Below, one piece after another: positions 46,738 through 59,947 of a stretch of DNA of 64,000 nucleotides (positions within the stretch are counted from its first letter, which is position 1; every line of letters starts with the position of its first letter). Location of the stretch: NCBI GenBank assembly GCA_026874595.1, contig CM049315.1, forward strand, positions 10,680,664 to 10,744,663, in the 5' to 3' direction. Position numbers and translations under genes: made by a program. The notes under the pieces are model-generated. The model was not told the DNA's origin, did no database searches, and saw only the letters and a list, made by a program, of their open reading frames with translations. Source of the stretch: Sipunculus nudus (lineage: Eukaryota; Annelida; Sipuncula; Golfingiida; Sipunculidae).

Positions 46738-48900
46738 TTAAGACTGATCGACAAAGAGAAATCCCTTAAAACCCTTAAAAAGGCTTACAGGCCTAATGCG
46801 TACCTGTGCAAGGGGATATACATCAGGTGTAATGCTTCCATGATAACATGCTTGACCATTAATTTGCAAGTACATGTGTGACATGCACATGGAGGATGCA
46901 AGTACTAAACATTTTAAACTCAAGTGCCAGCACCAATTTGCCAAACATCACTCTTGAAATACTAACATTGGTGTACAGGACAGAAAGAAAATGATTATAT
47001 GTGCCATCTCCAGTCTTGTGTATGAGAAGGTCATCGACGATGTATGGACGTAAAATTCCAGGCAGGCACTTCAAACCACTCTCGAATAATGTGCGCAGAT
47101 ATATGAAACCCAAAACAATTATTGGTTGCGCCACAAGTCTTGTATATGACAAAGCTATCCGAGATGTATAAATATGCCCGATTTCTAGCTGATATGTCAT
47201 TTCCCTCCTGAGAAATAAGCAGGGATATACACTGTGCAAAACTTTTTGCAGGTAATGCTACCAGTCTTGCATATGATGAAGCTATCTGAGATGTAAAGAT
47301 ATGCACAATTTCAGGATAATATAGCAAATCCCTACTGAGTAATAAGCAGGGACATAAACTATTAAAAGTCATTTTAGGTGGCGACACCAGTCTTGTGTAC
47401 GAGAAAGCCATCAAAGATGTATGGACAAATCAACATTTCAGGCCAATACATCAAACTTCTCTTGAGTCGGGTGCACTAGGCTTACCAAGCTCAGGTGAGG
47501 GAAAGCAGTTGCGCCAAGTGAACCCGAATAAATTGCCAGCTGTAGCTACTGCACTGAGTGAACTCTTGACCTGTACTTTTCTGTACTGACTGAATTGCTG
47601 AGTCCTATTTATTTGAGGTATTGGTGGCGCCACTTGCATCGACCCTTTTTGTACTTATAACACACAAAGTTTGAGGACACGAGATGAAACAAAAAATTTA
47701 AAAAAATATATAGAAAAATACAGGTGGTGCCACCAGTCTCAAGGAATTGAAGAAATCAGTTATAATCAATAAATACACCAGGTTTCAGTACGGAAGATGA
47801 AACCACAGTTGAGAAACTGGCAAAACTGCTGTTTTTGACAGTCTCAAAAACAAGAAAAAATAGTGAAAATTAGAAATAATGCAAGTGGCGCCGCAAGTTT
47901 TTTGGGAACCTACGACCCGAGTCATGGTCAATATTTAAAGCAAGATTCAGGGCAATCCATACATTAATTACAAAGATACTTGTGGTTTTGTATCAATTTT
48001 TTTAATTATACTGGGGGTACTGACGAGCCCCATACCTTGGAGGATATAGGTCATAGTGAACTTATCCAGGTTTTCGTGGAGATTTTTTTTTACCTCCCTG
48101 GTTGTTCAGTTACCGGTTTCTAGGTCCAATAGTGTCAAAACGTGCCAGGTCTACCAGACAGATAAACAGATAGACAGACGTACGGATGACAGACGCTGAC
48201 GGATCACTATAGCTCAGTTGACTTTCAGTCAGCTGAGCCAAAAATGGCTGAAAATAAAACAACAATACAGGCGGCGCCAGCAGTCTTCATAAGCAAACGG
48301 ATCAAACTGGTCACGATTAATAATCACATCAGATTTCAGGACAGAAGACTCCATTGATGTAAATTGGCGGTCTCAAAAGTAGAGGGGAAATGCGTCAAAA
48401 ATAGAAAACAAAATACTGGTTGCACCATCAATCTTCAGGAACTGGTAAAATTATTCAGGGTCAATAAATATATAAGGTTTCAGGACACTGGAGAATACCA
48501 CAGCTGAGAAACTGACCAGATTTATGACATATGACGACCTCAGAAACAGAAAGTAAATGCATTCGAATGAGAAAAAGTACAGAATGTGCCATAACATTAT
48601 AATGAGCAAAGCAAGAATTATTGCAAGCAATGCTTTAATTTTTGAGATACTGGACCTTTTGTATCAAATTTGTAATGGACGACAGACAAAACGTAATCGC
48701 TAAAGCTTAGAAAACTTATTGTCCACTGAACCTAAAAAAAAAGAGAAATGCATGATGGTGGTATGAACGGGAACGATTTTGTGAACAGAGATGATTATCA
48801 CAAATAAATGTATAGTACAGAATCATCATTCTTTGTAGTGTTTATCAAAATATTAACTTCAAAATATATTCGTGTTCATATGCAAATCACCAGTCTAACG

Positions 48901-48906
48901 TTTATT
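48901..48906 (-). promoter_or_regulatory. Poly(A) signal of copy C
   Basis: AATAAA on the minus strand, about 100 nt past the stop codon of copy C. This is a typical position for a short 3'UTR. Confidence 0.5.
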
Positions 48907-49006
48907 AAGTATAAATGAAAGTACAAAAATAACTAAGTTCTCTGCTTCATTCTACAAATTCCTCCGTCTGCTGTATAATCTAGTTCCCAACCAGGGCGGT
49001 CGATGT

Positions 49007-51543
49007 TCACCATGTGAACACGTACCATAAGCTTGCCGCGTAAAAAGTGCCCATTGTGATGACGTAGAGCACAAAGCATACATCTAGACTGTTATCCCTC
49101 TTCGACTCCGTCCGGGCCACTTTATCTCCCAAAGGTGTCAGTTCCAACTCTGTTTTCCCTGTAAAATATAGAACATACAATCAGATCATCCCATCTAATA
49201 TTTTGTTTCAATATATAACCATTATGGAATAGTAGCTAGCAGCTATTTCTGTACAGATGACGTTGGTGATTTATTATGCTCACCTGTAAAAGTATTTTTG
49301 TTTAAGTATGATTATTTTATTTTCGCATAAGCTGAATAGCGCAATAAAAGACTTTGTTCTCGAAATGCTGATATTCTGTACAGATATAATGTTAATTGTT
49401 TCCTGAATTAAAATGGACAAACTACTTTAATAAGGGAAAATATTGTCAGGATGTATTCTGCATATTTCCATTTTACGTCCATAAAAACGACAATTTATAA
49501 CACATTTTTACCGACCCATGTTCTCTCACGCTTTTTCTTAATACTGCGAGGTATGAGAATACTGTTTAAAAAGGTTTCTACAGATATTACATGTAATAAC
49601 ATGTCTTGCCTGTGTCTTTTGATTTCTTAGCGCTGAAGATGATCTCCCACAGGACATGTGCACCAAGCCAGCAGCCGAGGATGACCGTCATGTTTAACCG
49701 GAAGTCGTCATCAAACAGCCTCGTTTGGACGGACAAGAACATAGTCAGTGCTGAAAGGCCAAACATTTAAAATTTATTAAACGAAATTCACTGAGTTGAT
49801 ATAGATCTTGGTAAACTCCTCAAAAGGGTTTTATTCCATGTTTGTGTTTAATTGTTAGAATGGTTATACGATAACAAAAAATCATGCAAAAAACTTTAAA
49901 TATATTGCAAATCCCGATGCATTTAGAGGTGGATACACATTTAATATTATATTTTTTTTCATGTTCATTCTTCAAAAATCGTAATATATTAAATATTTTT
50001 CTCCTGTATTCACAGAATCAACTTTCCCAAGGACCTAAATACCCCACTTAAAGATAATTTGAATAGTAACTTCACAAACAATCAACAACTGTAACATCAG
50101 AATACCTGCTAAGATGTGCATCACGTGACCCAATAACAGATGCATCCAGTACCATATTTGGCGATATTTGGAATCCTTGTCTGGTCGCAAAAGTCCAAAA
50201 ACCATCTGCAACGCGAGCATGCACCAAACAACGATACCACACACAGCATGGGCGAACGTGGTCTGTAAGAGAGTAATACGAAAATATGAATGCATTCAAC
50301 AAAATTATATTTAAATCAGGCAAATCAGGCTTTGGTGTACACCATTTATCTTATTTTTACACTGATTATCTTATTTCAGTTACATAGAAATCTAGTTATT
50401 ATTCATTTATAAAGAAAATTATAAAGAAATCTTTACAAAACACAGACGACTTGATGACGAAATATATTTTTACTTATGTTTGGGATACATATATCCATCT
50501 TGCGTATACTTAAACACGTTCTTGGCGACATTTGGTGTGCAAATATATATATATATATATATATCCTTACCGTGCTCAGCTTCTTCAGGTACGAGAAAAT
50601 AATAATGTTACCGACTGACGTCATAACTGCAATTGTAAATGCGAGAGCACGGTGCAGCTGAAAATATAACAAATGTGTTAAATAAACATTCTAAAATAAA
50701 GTTAAATTTCTTAAAGAAAAGCCAATGTGTCTCTTTTTAAGGGGAATGGATACGCTCTTGCTTCAGACATTAATTGTGCAACATTTTTTTTATCTATCCA
50801 CAGGAGATATTTGTTTTGCAGTTTTTATTATTCTGTCGATTTTTTTCCAGTTTCTTTGACTGTACTTGCTATTGACAGATGACTTTGGTCCAGATTTAGT
50901 GATTTTAACCGAATTTCAAGGTCACAAGGCTAAAAAAAAGCTTTTCATTTTTTTTATAGATATCGATTTTCTCCTAATGTATTAATGTGACAGGACTAAG
51001 GATGAACATCTCTTAATAAAATTCAGTTGCGGCCATTTTTTTTTGGGCAAAATTTTAAAAGGGACTAATGTGAAACGTTTTTGAAATAGGTGACTCAATA
51101 CCTTTTGGTTAGCCCGCTTTGACCCTTTAATGTGGAAACCAGCTTAAGAACTTGTGTCATTTACGTTGTAGGAGTGCATTCAAGTGTAGTAGAGATATTT
51201 TTTTTTTCTTTTAGAATATAAGCGATTTTACAATATTCTGTTCACTTTGGAATGACGTCTTATTCTGTAGTCTATCTTAAAACTAACCTCATTCGCTTTG
51301 TCTCTTAATAATTTTTAAAACTGATCTTTCAGTTAGTTAGGCAGGGACGTGGGGAGAATGTGCGGGGATTGATTGAGATCCGTGATTGTTACAAAGAAGA
51401 ATAGTTCTTTTAATTTTTATAAACATTTACCTGAAACCAGGCTGCAATGCCACGCCATGTCTTTTTCAGCGGTTGTTTAAGATGCGCTGAGATTATTTTC
51501 GTCATTCCCGCCAGAAGGAGCCACGAGGTCAGCATCATGAAGG
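49007..51543 (-). CDS. Copy C exons 10-14, cytochrome b561 core and tail
   Basis: Exons of 113, 87, 157, 141 and 152 nt. Candidate heme-ligand histidines are at 420 (LHRAL), 452 (TTFAHAVCG), 488 or 493 (WYWMHLLLGHVMH) and 531 (GAHVLWE). The exon 13 donor is GC. The tail is charged and ends with CFVLYVITMGTFYAASLWYV and a TGA stop. Confidence 0.9.
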
Positions 51544-54500
51544 CTGTTTGCAAAATGAAGATATGTTTTATATTATAACGGCACTACACTAAAATTCATC
51601 ACATAATAAGAAGAATCAATGCTCGCTTATCAGTGAAAATGAAAGATCAAACTTCAGCACTTTTCAAAATATCATAGAAGCACGTGCCCTGTAACCTGGG
51701 ACCGACATTAATTCAAATTACACAAACTCAGACACTTTATTCGGACGAGCCAAAGATCAAGTACAAGTTTAATCTTAACCTTAAGAGACCGAACTTTGAA
51801 ACTTGCAATGAAACACACCGAGGTGACTGCACAGACTCAGAAATTTTGTATAGATCCCTTCATGTGACAGTTAATTTCTAAAGTATATACATCATTTTTT
51901 AATGTAAAATGTATACCGGGGGTGAGATGTAGGTATGTTTGATGTAAAAGTGAAACTGCGTCCACGCAACATGCTGAATATAGTGGCGTTATCGATCTGG
52001 GTTCTGGGAGGATATAGCACAATCTACTGGATATACAATGATATAATGAAACTTTATTTAAAGCCAGATTTCTCCACTAGACGTCACCTGCCTTGTTCTT
52101 ACGATGTTCATCAGCTCCCATCGAGCGACAAATTCAGGTTCTCAACACCAGGTTTAGTTACAATATAACATTAGAATAGATGGCGAGTTTTAAAGCTCAG
52201 AAGCGTTAATAAAGCAAAAACAGAAGTATATGTTCAAAAGTGGTGGAGTATAAACTATTTTTATATCCATCCCTACCGCCACCTGTTCCTCCACGCAGCC
52301 GATATGTGAAGCAGCAACTCGGTGCTGTATCATTAAAAAGCTTGATATTCTTCTAAAACGAATTCTTAACAATACAGAATTAAGAAATTTGGCATTGGGG
52401 TTCACCCTGTCTTAACTGCATGATCCCCCCCCCCCCCAACACTTGCAAAGACGAGGCTGGGTGTAACGAGCGACCTCTGGTGGACATTATTTTAACCACT
52501 AATTATTCTTGTTTTCAAAAGACATGTTCGGATACTACACGTCTTACCGTGAGCTTTGAGTTCTGCGTATATTAGCTGACCCACTACGACCTTGTTTGAC
52601 TGGAAGTTTACTTTCCCGTCACTGACGAGGGGTAGTACTTTATGGATGTGTGCTGACGGGGTGCCTGAAAGGGATCGGTCAGGTAAATACATGATAAACG
52701 TTCGTACAAGAATCTATAAAAAAAAAAACAGAACCAGGATAAAGAAAATTCTGTTATTACAATGTCGTATCCCGATCACATGAAGTTTTTATGGAAAATA
52801 TATAGAAAATAAGGTAAAAAACAATTCTCCCATCTGGTCTGATTTCTAAAAAAAACTGAGAACCAAACATGTTTGGCCTTATTACATTCGTACAAAAGCT
52901 TTGGACAACTATAGTTTTCCTACACAATTTGATAGAAATAATTAAAATAAATTTATATTAAAGAATATCCTGTACATTAAAACCACATTGGAGGGAATAT
53001 TTAAAGAAATCCACAATCCTCAATGTGAATTAAAAAAAGGTAAATGTCTGATATAAAATAAGCAATATATAAAGAAACTTGTGCAGTACCCTGATTGGTT
53101 ATATAACTCGTCTAAGCGTTTCCTGAGTGTCCCGGGGTTATGTGTAATCCTCTCCCCCGCCCCCACTCTTTCTAAACAAACTTGAAACTCTTTATAACGA
53201 TTATGCAGACATGTGTTATACTCACCCTTATAATACTCTCCGATTGCGACCTGGAGGTAGTACTCATTATTCAAGTCAAAGGTCATATCTTTCTCAGGAG
53301 CATTACTTCCGTCGGGCGAGAGAACGGTTTTTATTGGACGGCGAAAGCGGCACATGACTTTGTTTCTGGTCTGCGCCAGCTGAATATTTGTTGTTCCAAC
53401 CTGATGATTTTACATAAAATTAGAAAAAGATGTAAAGAGATATGAATAGAAATATAAAAAAAATATTCATGGATAAACATAAACTTTGTTCAGGGGGGGG
53501 GGGAAGGGGGGGGGGGGGCAAAGTAACAAATATAGCAAATTATTATTTTGGGCAATATAAGCATTGATTTGAACATTGTGATAAGTTTACAGTTTAAACA
53601 AATTTGTGGTTTCTTCATAATTTCCTCAATATGTGCATTTCATAATGAGAATATTAAAACTTTCACCAGACGGCGCTGATGATATTTTGGGATCATAAAT
53701 TATAATAATGTATCAAATAATGTAACATTAAATATAAACAAGGTTATATGACATAATTTAACTTACAATGCGATGAGCATTGTTGTAATAAGCCGGACTG
53801 AACCCGTGTTTTATCCCGACGTAATCCTGGGACGCTGCACACGTGTAGGTTTCATCCTTTCCCTGAAAATAATCGTTCACTTTGCATCTATATGATATTA
53901 ACTAGTGAAATGCAGAGACATTCCTGCAATAAGATTGCAAAGGCTAAATTTTACAAAAATAATTAGTATATACTCTAAAGACATACTATATACATATAGT
54001 ATGTTTTTAGAGTATCTCTTTTTCTAATGGAAACGAGATTGACCCGGCCTGAATTCTCGAGCCCTTACTTCCGAGTTAGAGTACATTGTCGAATGAGTCC
54101 AGGAACCTCAAGTCTGTATCCCTTAAAAAAATGTCTGGCCCTACGTCACAATCATGTAGATATTTTCACATTCAGCTCCTTTGTTTAAAAATGTAATTTA
54201 AAACAAAATGCCTGTTTTTACCATTTTGAGGTCATGGGAGAACCCTATCCCGACCCAAGCTGTGGTGCTGGCCATTATCTCAAAATCCACAGCAGTGCCG
54301 CCCTCTACGGTCTGGTACGTCACTACGGTTTGACAGGACGTCCCGACGCATGCGCGTGGCCAAACGAGGCACCCCTTTGTTTTACCACACGCATCTACGT
54401 CTATTGGCGGATCAAACACAGGAGACACCTGAAAAGTTAAATACAATGTATGTTAAAAAGTTTAGATCTTGAGTGTAATCCATGAAAGGCTACACAACGC

Positions 54501-57500
54501 AAAAACGTCGCCAAAAGCAAAAAAAAAAAAAGTTTCTCAGACAACGCGCTCCTCAGGTCGGACCCCTTGTAGTTTGCTTTCTAATTCAGGGGGGTATTGG
54601 GATTGGCATAATTTAAAAAATTAAACAACCCTGTTTAACTGAAATAGAATTTAAACTCAAAACCAGGAACGCAGAAGAAGAAGAAACTCAACACATTCAA
54701 ATAAGCACATGGCACTTTTTCTACTTAAGTTAAGCATGGAGTTAGAGAATTTAACATACCTATATAGGCAGAAAGCGTGACTGCTGTTTAAAGTTACCAG
54801 TTAGTAGGCACGCCCTCAACCAAAACTGGCTGCTGGGGTCAGCACTGGGGGCTGACAACAGCATGTGTTCAGTTAAACTTCCTCGCTGGAAGGAGAGTAA
54901 GTTTTCTCCACACCCAGAGAGTTTTACCCCAAGCAGGGTACAGTGGAGTCACCAGCTGCATGTGATTGGCTAATCTGGTCAGGGCCTCCGTTGATTGACA
55001 GGTGCTGGACACCCTTTCCTTGACCACCGAAAGGATAATCAGTCCAAAGGTTAACATTATGCAGGGCAGGACAGCCTTAAATTTTCCTTTGTTATAGTTG
55101 TGTTTTGACCTTTTAGCAAAACAGTTATGTTATTTTCATGTTGTAGCTTCATCACATGAAGTTTATTTTTATCAAAACCTTATAATAAAAAATTATATAA
55201 AATTCGTCCTCCCGTACTGATTCCTAGAAACACTCAGTTTTGGCCTTTTGGTGTTATACCAATGTTCACCTCCTGTATCTGTATCAGCATATGTACCCCC
55301 ACTCTGAATCCTTGAGACTATAACGCAAAATAACGGACGAACAACACCCTATTCAAGTTGCTACCGTATCCATATGCGTATCGGTATACCTTTAAGCCGG
55401 GTGTACATATAACGTCACGTCTGCGATACGTTTCAACCTGCGTTGCGATACGTGGAAACCGCATACGTAATGGTTATATAGTGTTCACGTAACGCTAAGC
55501 GTAATATTGTGTTCACAGAGCGCTGCGTCTGCGTCGCTGATCGCAGACGTTTCAAAGACGTCACGTTATAAGTACATCCGGCGTTATAAATTTAACTTGA
55601 TACAGTGAAGATACCGCTAGTCTTACGTATATAAATTACTCATACCTTTGACAAGAACTCTGGGTCCTTTGAATGTTCCTCGGCTTTTATAACAGGAGAA
55701 AGGAGGTTGACCCAGTACTCCTCAAACCTCAGTACCACACCAGCACTGTAAGAACAGTAAGCTACTTTTAAATGAAGTGCTTAATAAAATATTAAAACTA
55801 GGCACATTTTACTGTTATATATGTTACTTGCAAAGAGAAGTGGGCTCAATCCACAAAATCAACCTGGTTTAAACTTCTCATTTGGCGTGATCACAATGAT
55901 ACCATATACAATTTAATTTGTATATCTTGATATTCCGACACGTCAAAATATTTAAACTCACATTCGATTATAATAAGCATATCATTCACAATGATTTATA
56001 TCATGTTCTATGCCTATAACAAACCTGTGATTATATTGCAACTAAGATTATCATTTAAAATTGTCCATGACCTCATTTTAAAACTGAAAAAGTAAAGTGA
56101 AAGAAATATATCCAATTTAAATTTTCGACACTGCCATACTCACAGTTGTGAAAACAACAGTGAATGGCCAGATATTAAAGAACGCTATTGCTTCGAGTTT
56201 CATGGCAATATTTTATACACTATAGTCAACCAAGCGGAGTCTACACTTACGTAAATATGACGTCACCGACAGATTTGTCTGGAGCTTTCCATTTGAAGTC
56301 GAGAATTTTCTTGGGCTCGCTGTTGCTATGCGTAACGCAGTTCTGGTTTTAAAAAAGTAAGTTCGCAATTTTTTACTGCTGATAAAAGTACACAATGAAA
56401 ACAACAGAAAAGATGGTATTAATAATTTGAAAAAATAAGAAAGCAAATTCTTCGTAAACCTGTTTTGATTAAATTTGACATTTTTATTTAACTGCATTTC
56501 ATGCCTGCAGGAGCACAATTCATGATATTTTAGATAGATATTGTAAAAGTAGTCTGAATATTTAAAAATGAAAAATTAACATTTAAAAAATGAATTATAT
56601 AAGAAGAACCATTTTTCAAGTTATAAGTAAATTAGTATAATAATTTTTTAAACCCACCGAGTCGTTTGTCGCCGAGTACCAGCGTTGCTGTTTAGCGCCC
56701 TCTGGTGTTTGAATGAAGAACCCAACAATATCCTCAGTGTCGCCCGTCAGTCTGTTCGCTCTAAGCTGGAAACCTTTGAATTCCTTCCCGCCGGGCGAAG
56801 ATATGGTCACTGTATACAAGGGTGAAAGGTAGACTCACAATATGACTACATACAGTTTACTTGAAATCAAGTAAATGATAAAATAAATTTATTAGATCTA
56901 TCAATAATAATAAAAAAACGACTGCACTATACATACCTAGGCCAATAATTGCGCTTTCAAAGCTACGGATATATCTCATAAACCCACTCATAACAAACAA
57001 TGCGATCATTTATGCTACCGTCTCATTTCACCGCTAAAACATGATTATTGTAATGAAATATTAAATGAATGTCTAATGAGCTGGAAACGTCTGTACTGAA
57101 AGGTAGGCGATAAAAGGTGTATTTTGGACGGAGACTTACCCGTGATGACGTCACCAGGACGGTACTTGGTGCTATCGACCGTGACGCTGTACGGTGACGG
57201 CGTCTGGATCGGCTCAATATGGTTGTGGTGCGGCACGTTATTTGTACAAGAACTCTTTGGTGCTCCATTCATAAAAGCAGCAACTGATGAAATATTTAAA
57301 CATTAATAAGCAATTCATTAGACTCATTCAAGAAATATCAAATAACGATTCACAGAAAATTACTTATTCTGTGAAGTCCTTCCCACAAAAACACCCTTGT
57401 AGAAGTAATTTGATTGGAAACAATTATGATCCAACATTTTTGAACGGACTAAATACCCAGTTCACGACACTTTTACCTACGCCGCTGGTGTATGTAGAAG

Positions 57501-59229
57501 TCGCAATGCATTGTGGGGGTCAGATTGTGACGCGGATAAACCCTGAACAGCAGAGTCGTAATCTTGTGAGTCTGTGTCTGCGCAGTGTACGTGAAAACAA
57601 TTTGTGTTTCAATTTTCAGGAAAAAAATACACAGCGCTCCAAAAGAAGGAAGTACAGACCGTGACATAATCACCAAATTGTTTGTAATTTAATTTTAATA
57701 AAAACTTGATTCCACAGTGCATGGTATATATAAATAAGTTGCATTTTATAAGGGTTATGTACATGAAAAACCTTACTGACAAATCTTATAAATGCCAGCG
57801 CCTTTATTAGTCATTCATCGGACTTTCTCAAGTATTTTGATCTGTCCTGTTATGATATTTCTCAAGTTTGGATGTTGTTGTGCGTGAGACATGGGATAAT
57901 CAGTCTTGAGTCATAATGAGTCTTGCGCTCATCTCGCATTCAATGCGCGAGACTCGGTATATTTGGTTTCCGAAATTAGCAGAATCGGTTGCTTTGTTAT
58001 AGTAAAGCGCCTGGTAATTAAAACACTCTGGTGTCATCCACCGGTCAACAGTGAAACGCGCTTTAATTGCGAGACTACAATATTTAACGCATAGAGCGTC
58101 AAAATAAAAAACACACACGATCGGCACTGACATCATACATCCATCATCCAAATAAATGTAGTTATGAAAATATTGTCAATCATGATTTAAAAGTAAAGTG
58201 AATTAAAGATGCTGAAATTTTAGTACCGTAAATGACACACACAATATTATATCATATAAGTATGCATGTGTAGCTAGACAATACAAATGCATCTAATAAT
58301 TACACCAGCTAAAGCATTGTCGGCTGCGCAGGGTCTAGAGTGTGTAAAGTCTAGGCAGCCAACATTGCTGGCTGCGCAGACTGCCCTGACTCTGACACAC
58401 CGCAGCCGACGTTGTCGGTTGTCTATACATCTATAGACACTTCCATTACTTTATATAGTGTTACTTATGTAATTCACCGCCATGGTTTTATCTAACTGAC
58501 CTTGGCCAGGAGGTCAAAGATCTTTATATAGGACCATTCCACGGCAGCCGGGGTGGGTGGGGGGAGGGGGGTGGGGGCAAGCCTTTATAGCATCTCAGTA
58601 AACAGTGGAGCAAACTACACACTGTATATCAGGCCTTCGTAACTCAGCCCAAACGCAATGAAATGTTTGGGTATAGCATTACTGATGGGGTACAGTGTTT
58701 TTTTTTAAGTTAAACAAAACTTGAGGTGTAATAACAGTCAGTATTATGCTTGTAATGATAATAATCATAAATAGAAATTATCAAAGCTTAACTTTTTATA
58801 TATAAGAGGAAAATGATGAAATGGTTAATTTTGCAACAATACTGTCAAAATGATGTGATCAGTGGAATGAATAGAGGTGTTTAGATTAACACAGAAGGGT
58901 GAACAACGCACAGCTGTCATTTGTACTCCAAACTGCTATGCAAGGTCGATGACTGCTGGGCAACCGGAATCTGGCTGTGGATATCAGTTACCCCTCACCC
59001 CACCCCTCCACGCGTCCAATATCCTGCTAGATAGCGTGTCAAGGCCACAGTGTTTCATAATCGGTTCCTGCTCATGTTTATTCTGCCAGACCGAAATAAC
59101 CCTGCACCAGTATCGTGTGGGCACAATAACAGCCATTACATAACATCATTTCTACTAGTATGCTGACTTACATTACGGAGACCGCTTATTGTAAACTGGG
59201 TACATATTATACGCAAAGTACTCTCCGTT

Positions 59230-59300
<71 letters not shown>

Positions 59301-59879
59301 TTATATATTTTATGCCTTAATTTCTTTATCATTCATATGATAGCATATATAAATTATTCAGTGGCGGATCTCTCCCAAACCCGTTGAGCTGAAACCTTTC
59401 TCATTTTAATTTATTTCTTTTCCCATTTATTCGTTAGTAATTTTACTTTTTCAGACTTCTTTTTTGTTCTCTAACAATATGATTATTAAATCATCCAGTT
59501 TATTACTTTTCAATTCGTAAGTTTAGGATATTAAAGAACAGCTTTGTGTTTTACTTCATATTGAGTTAGCTTCAAATTATTTACTTTACGAGGTAGAAGT
59601 CTTTTCCTTATAAAACTCTGCTGGGTCATAACACCGGGGACCCCCCACCCCCACCCCCACACACACATACACACAAAAGATAGCATTCGCCTGTGATTGA
59701 GGCACGGCTTTCACCGTACGCCTTAAGAGCTCAGCCTGGGTTGGGGGTGACCGTGGAAAATGTTAAGGGCTCCTCGGCTGATACTCGAACTCACGATCTG
59801 TGCTCTGTGAGTCCGGTGCTCTGTCAGACCACAGAAGCCCGTAACATACGAATTGAACAGTTTAACAATTATTTTTTCA

Positions 59880-59947
<68 letters not shown>

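Larger units (their letters stand above)
41040..48740. repeat. Diverged repeat block with GGTGGCGCCACC palindromes
   Basis: The block between B and C is built mainly of related fragments. Units of about 120 bp contain the words CACCAGTCTTGTATATGA, GAGATGTATAAATATGC, TTTCAGGC and ATATGTCAAACC. They are in tandem at 47010-47470 and scattered at 41270, 45180 and 45320-45540. The 12-base palindrome GGTGGCGCCACC or close variants occurs near 42918, 44263, 45318, 45443, 47380, 47624 and 47723, and outside the block near 37264. Header words 'ggcctacaggcctaatgc' recur at 41080, 44872 and 46785. Trailing words 'gacgacgccacac...cgcat' recur at 43320 and 44690. Open frames here, up to 149 codons, are byproducts of the repeats. 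Confidence 0.6.

Noticed and set aside
49600-49612. Exon 13 of copy C as a broken splice site
   Set aside because: GC donors with a good consensus (CAG/GCAAG) are functional in animals and the frame is intact, so it was kept as a GC-AG intron.
57287-57664. 125-codon plus-strand frame
   Set aside because: It lies in intron 1 of copy C, has low-complexity AT-rich codons and no recognisable domain.
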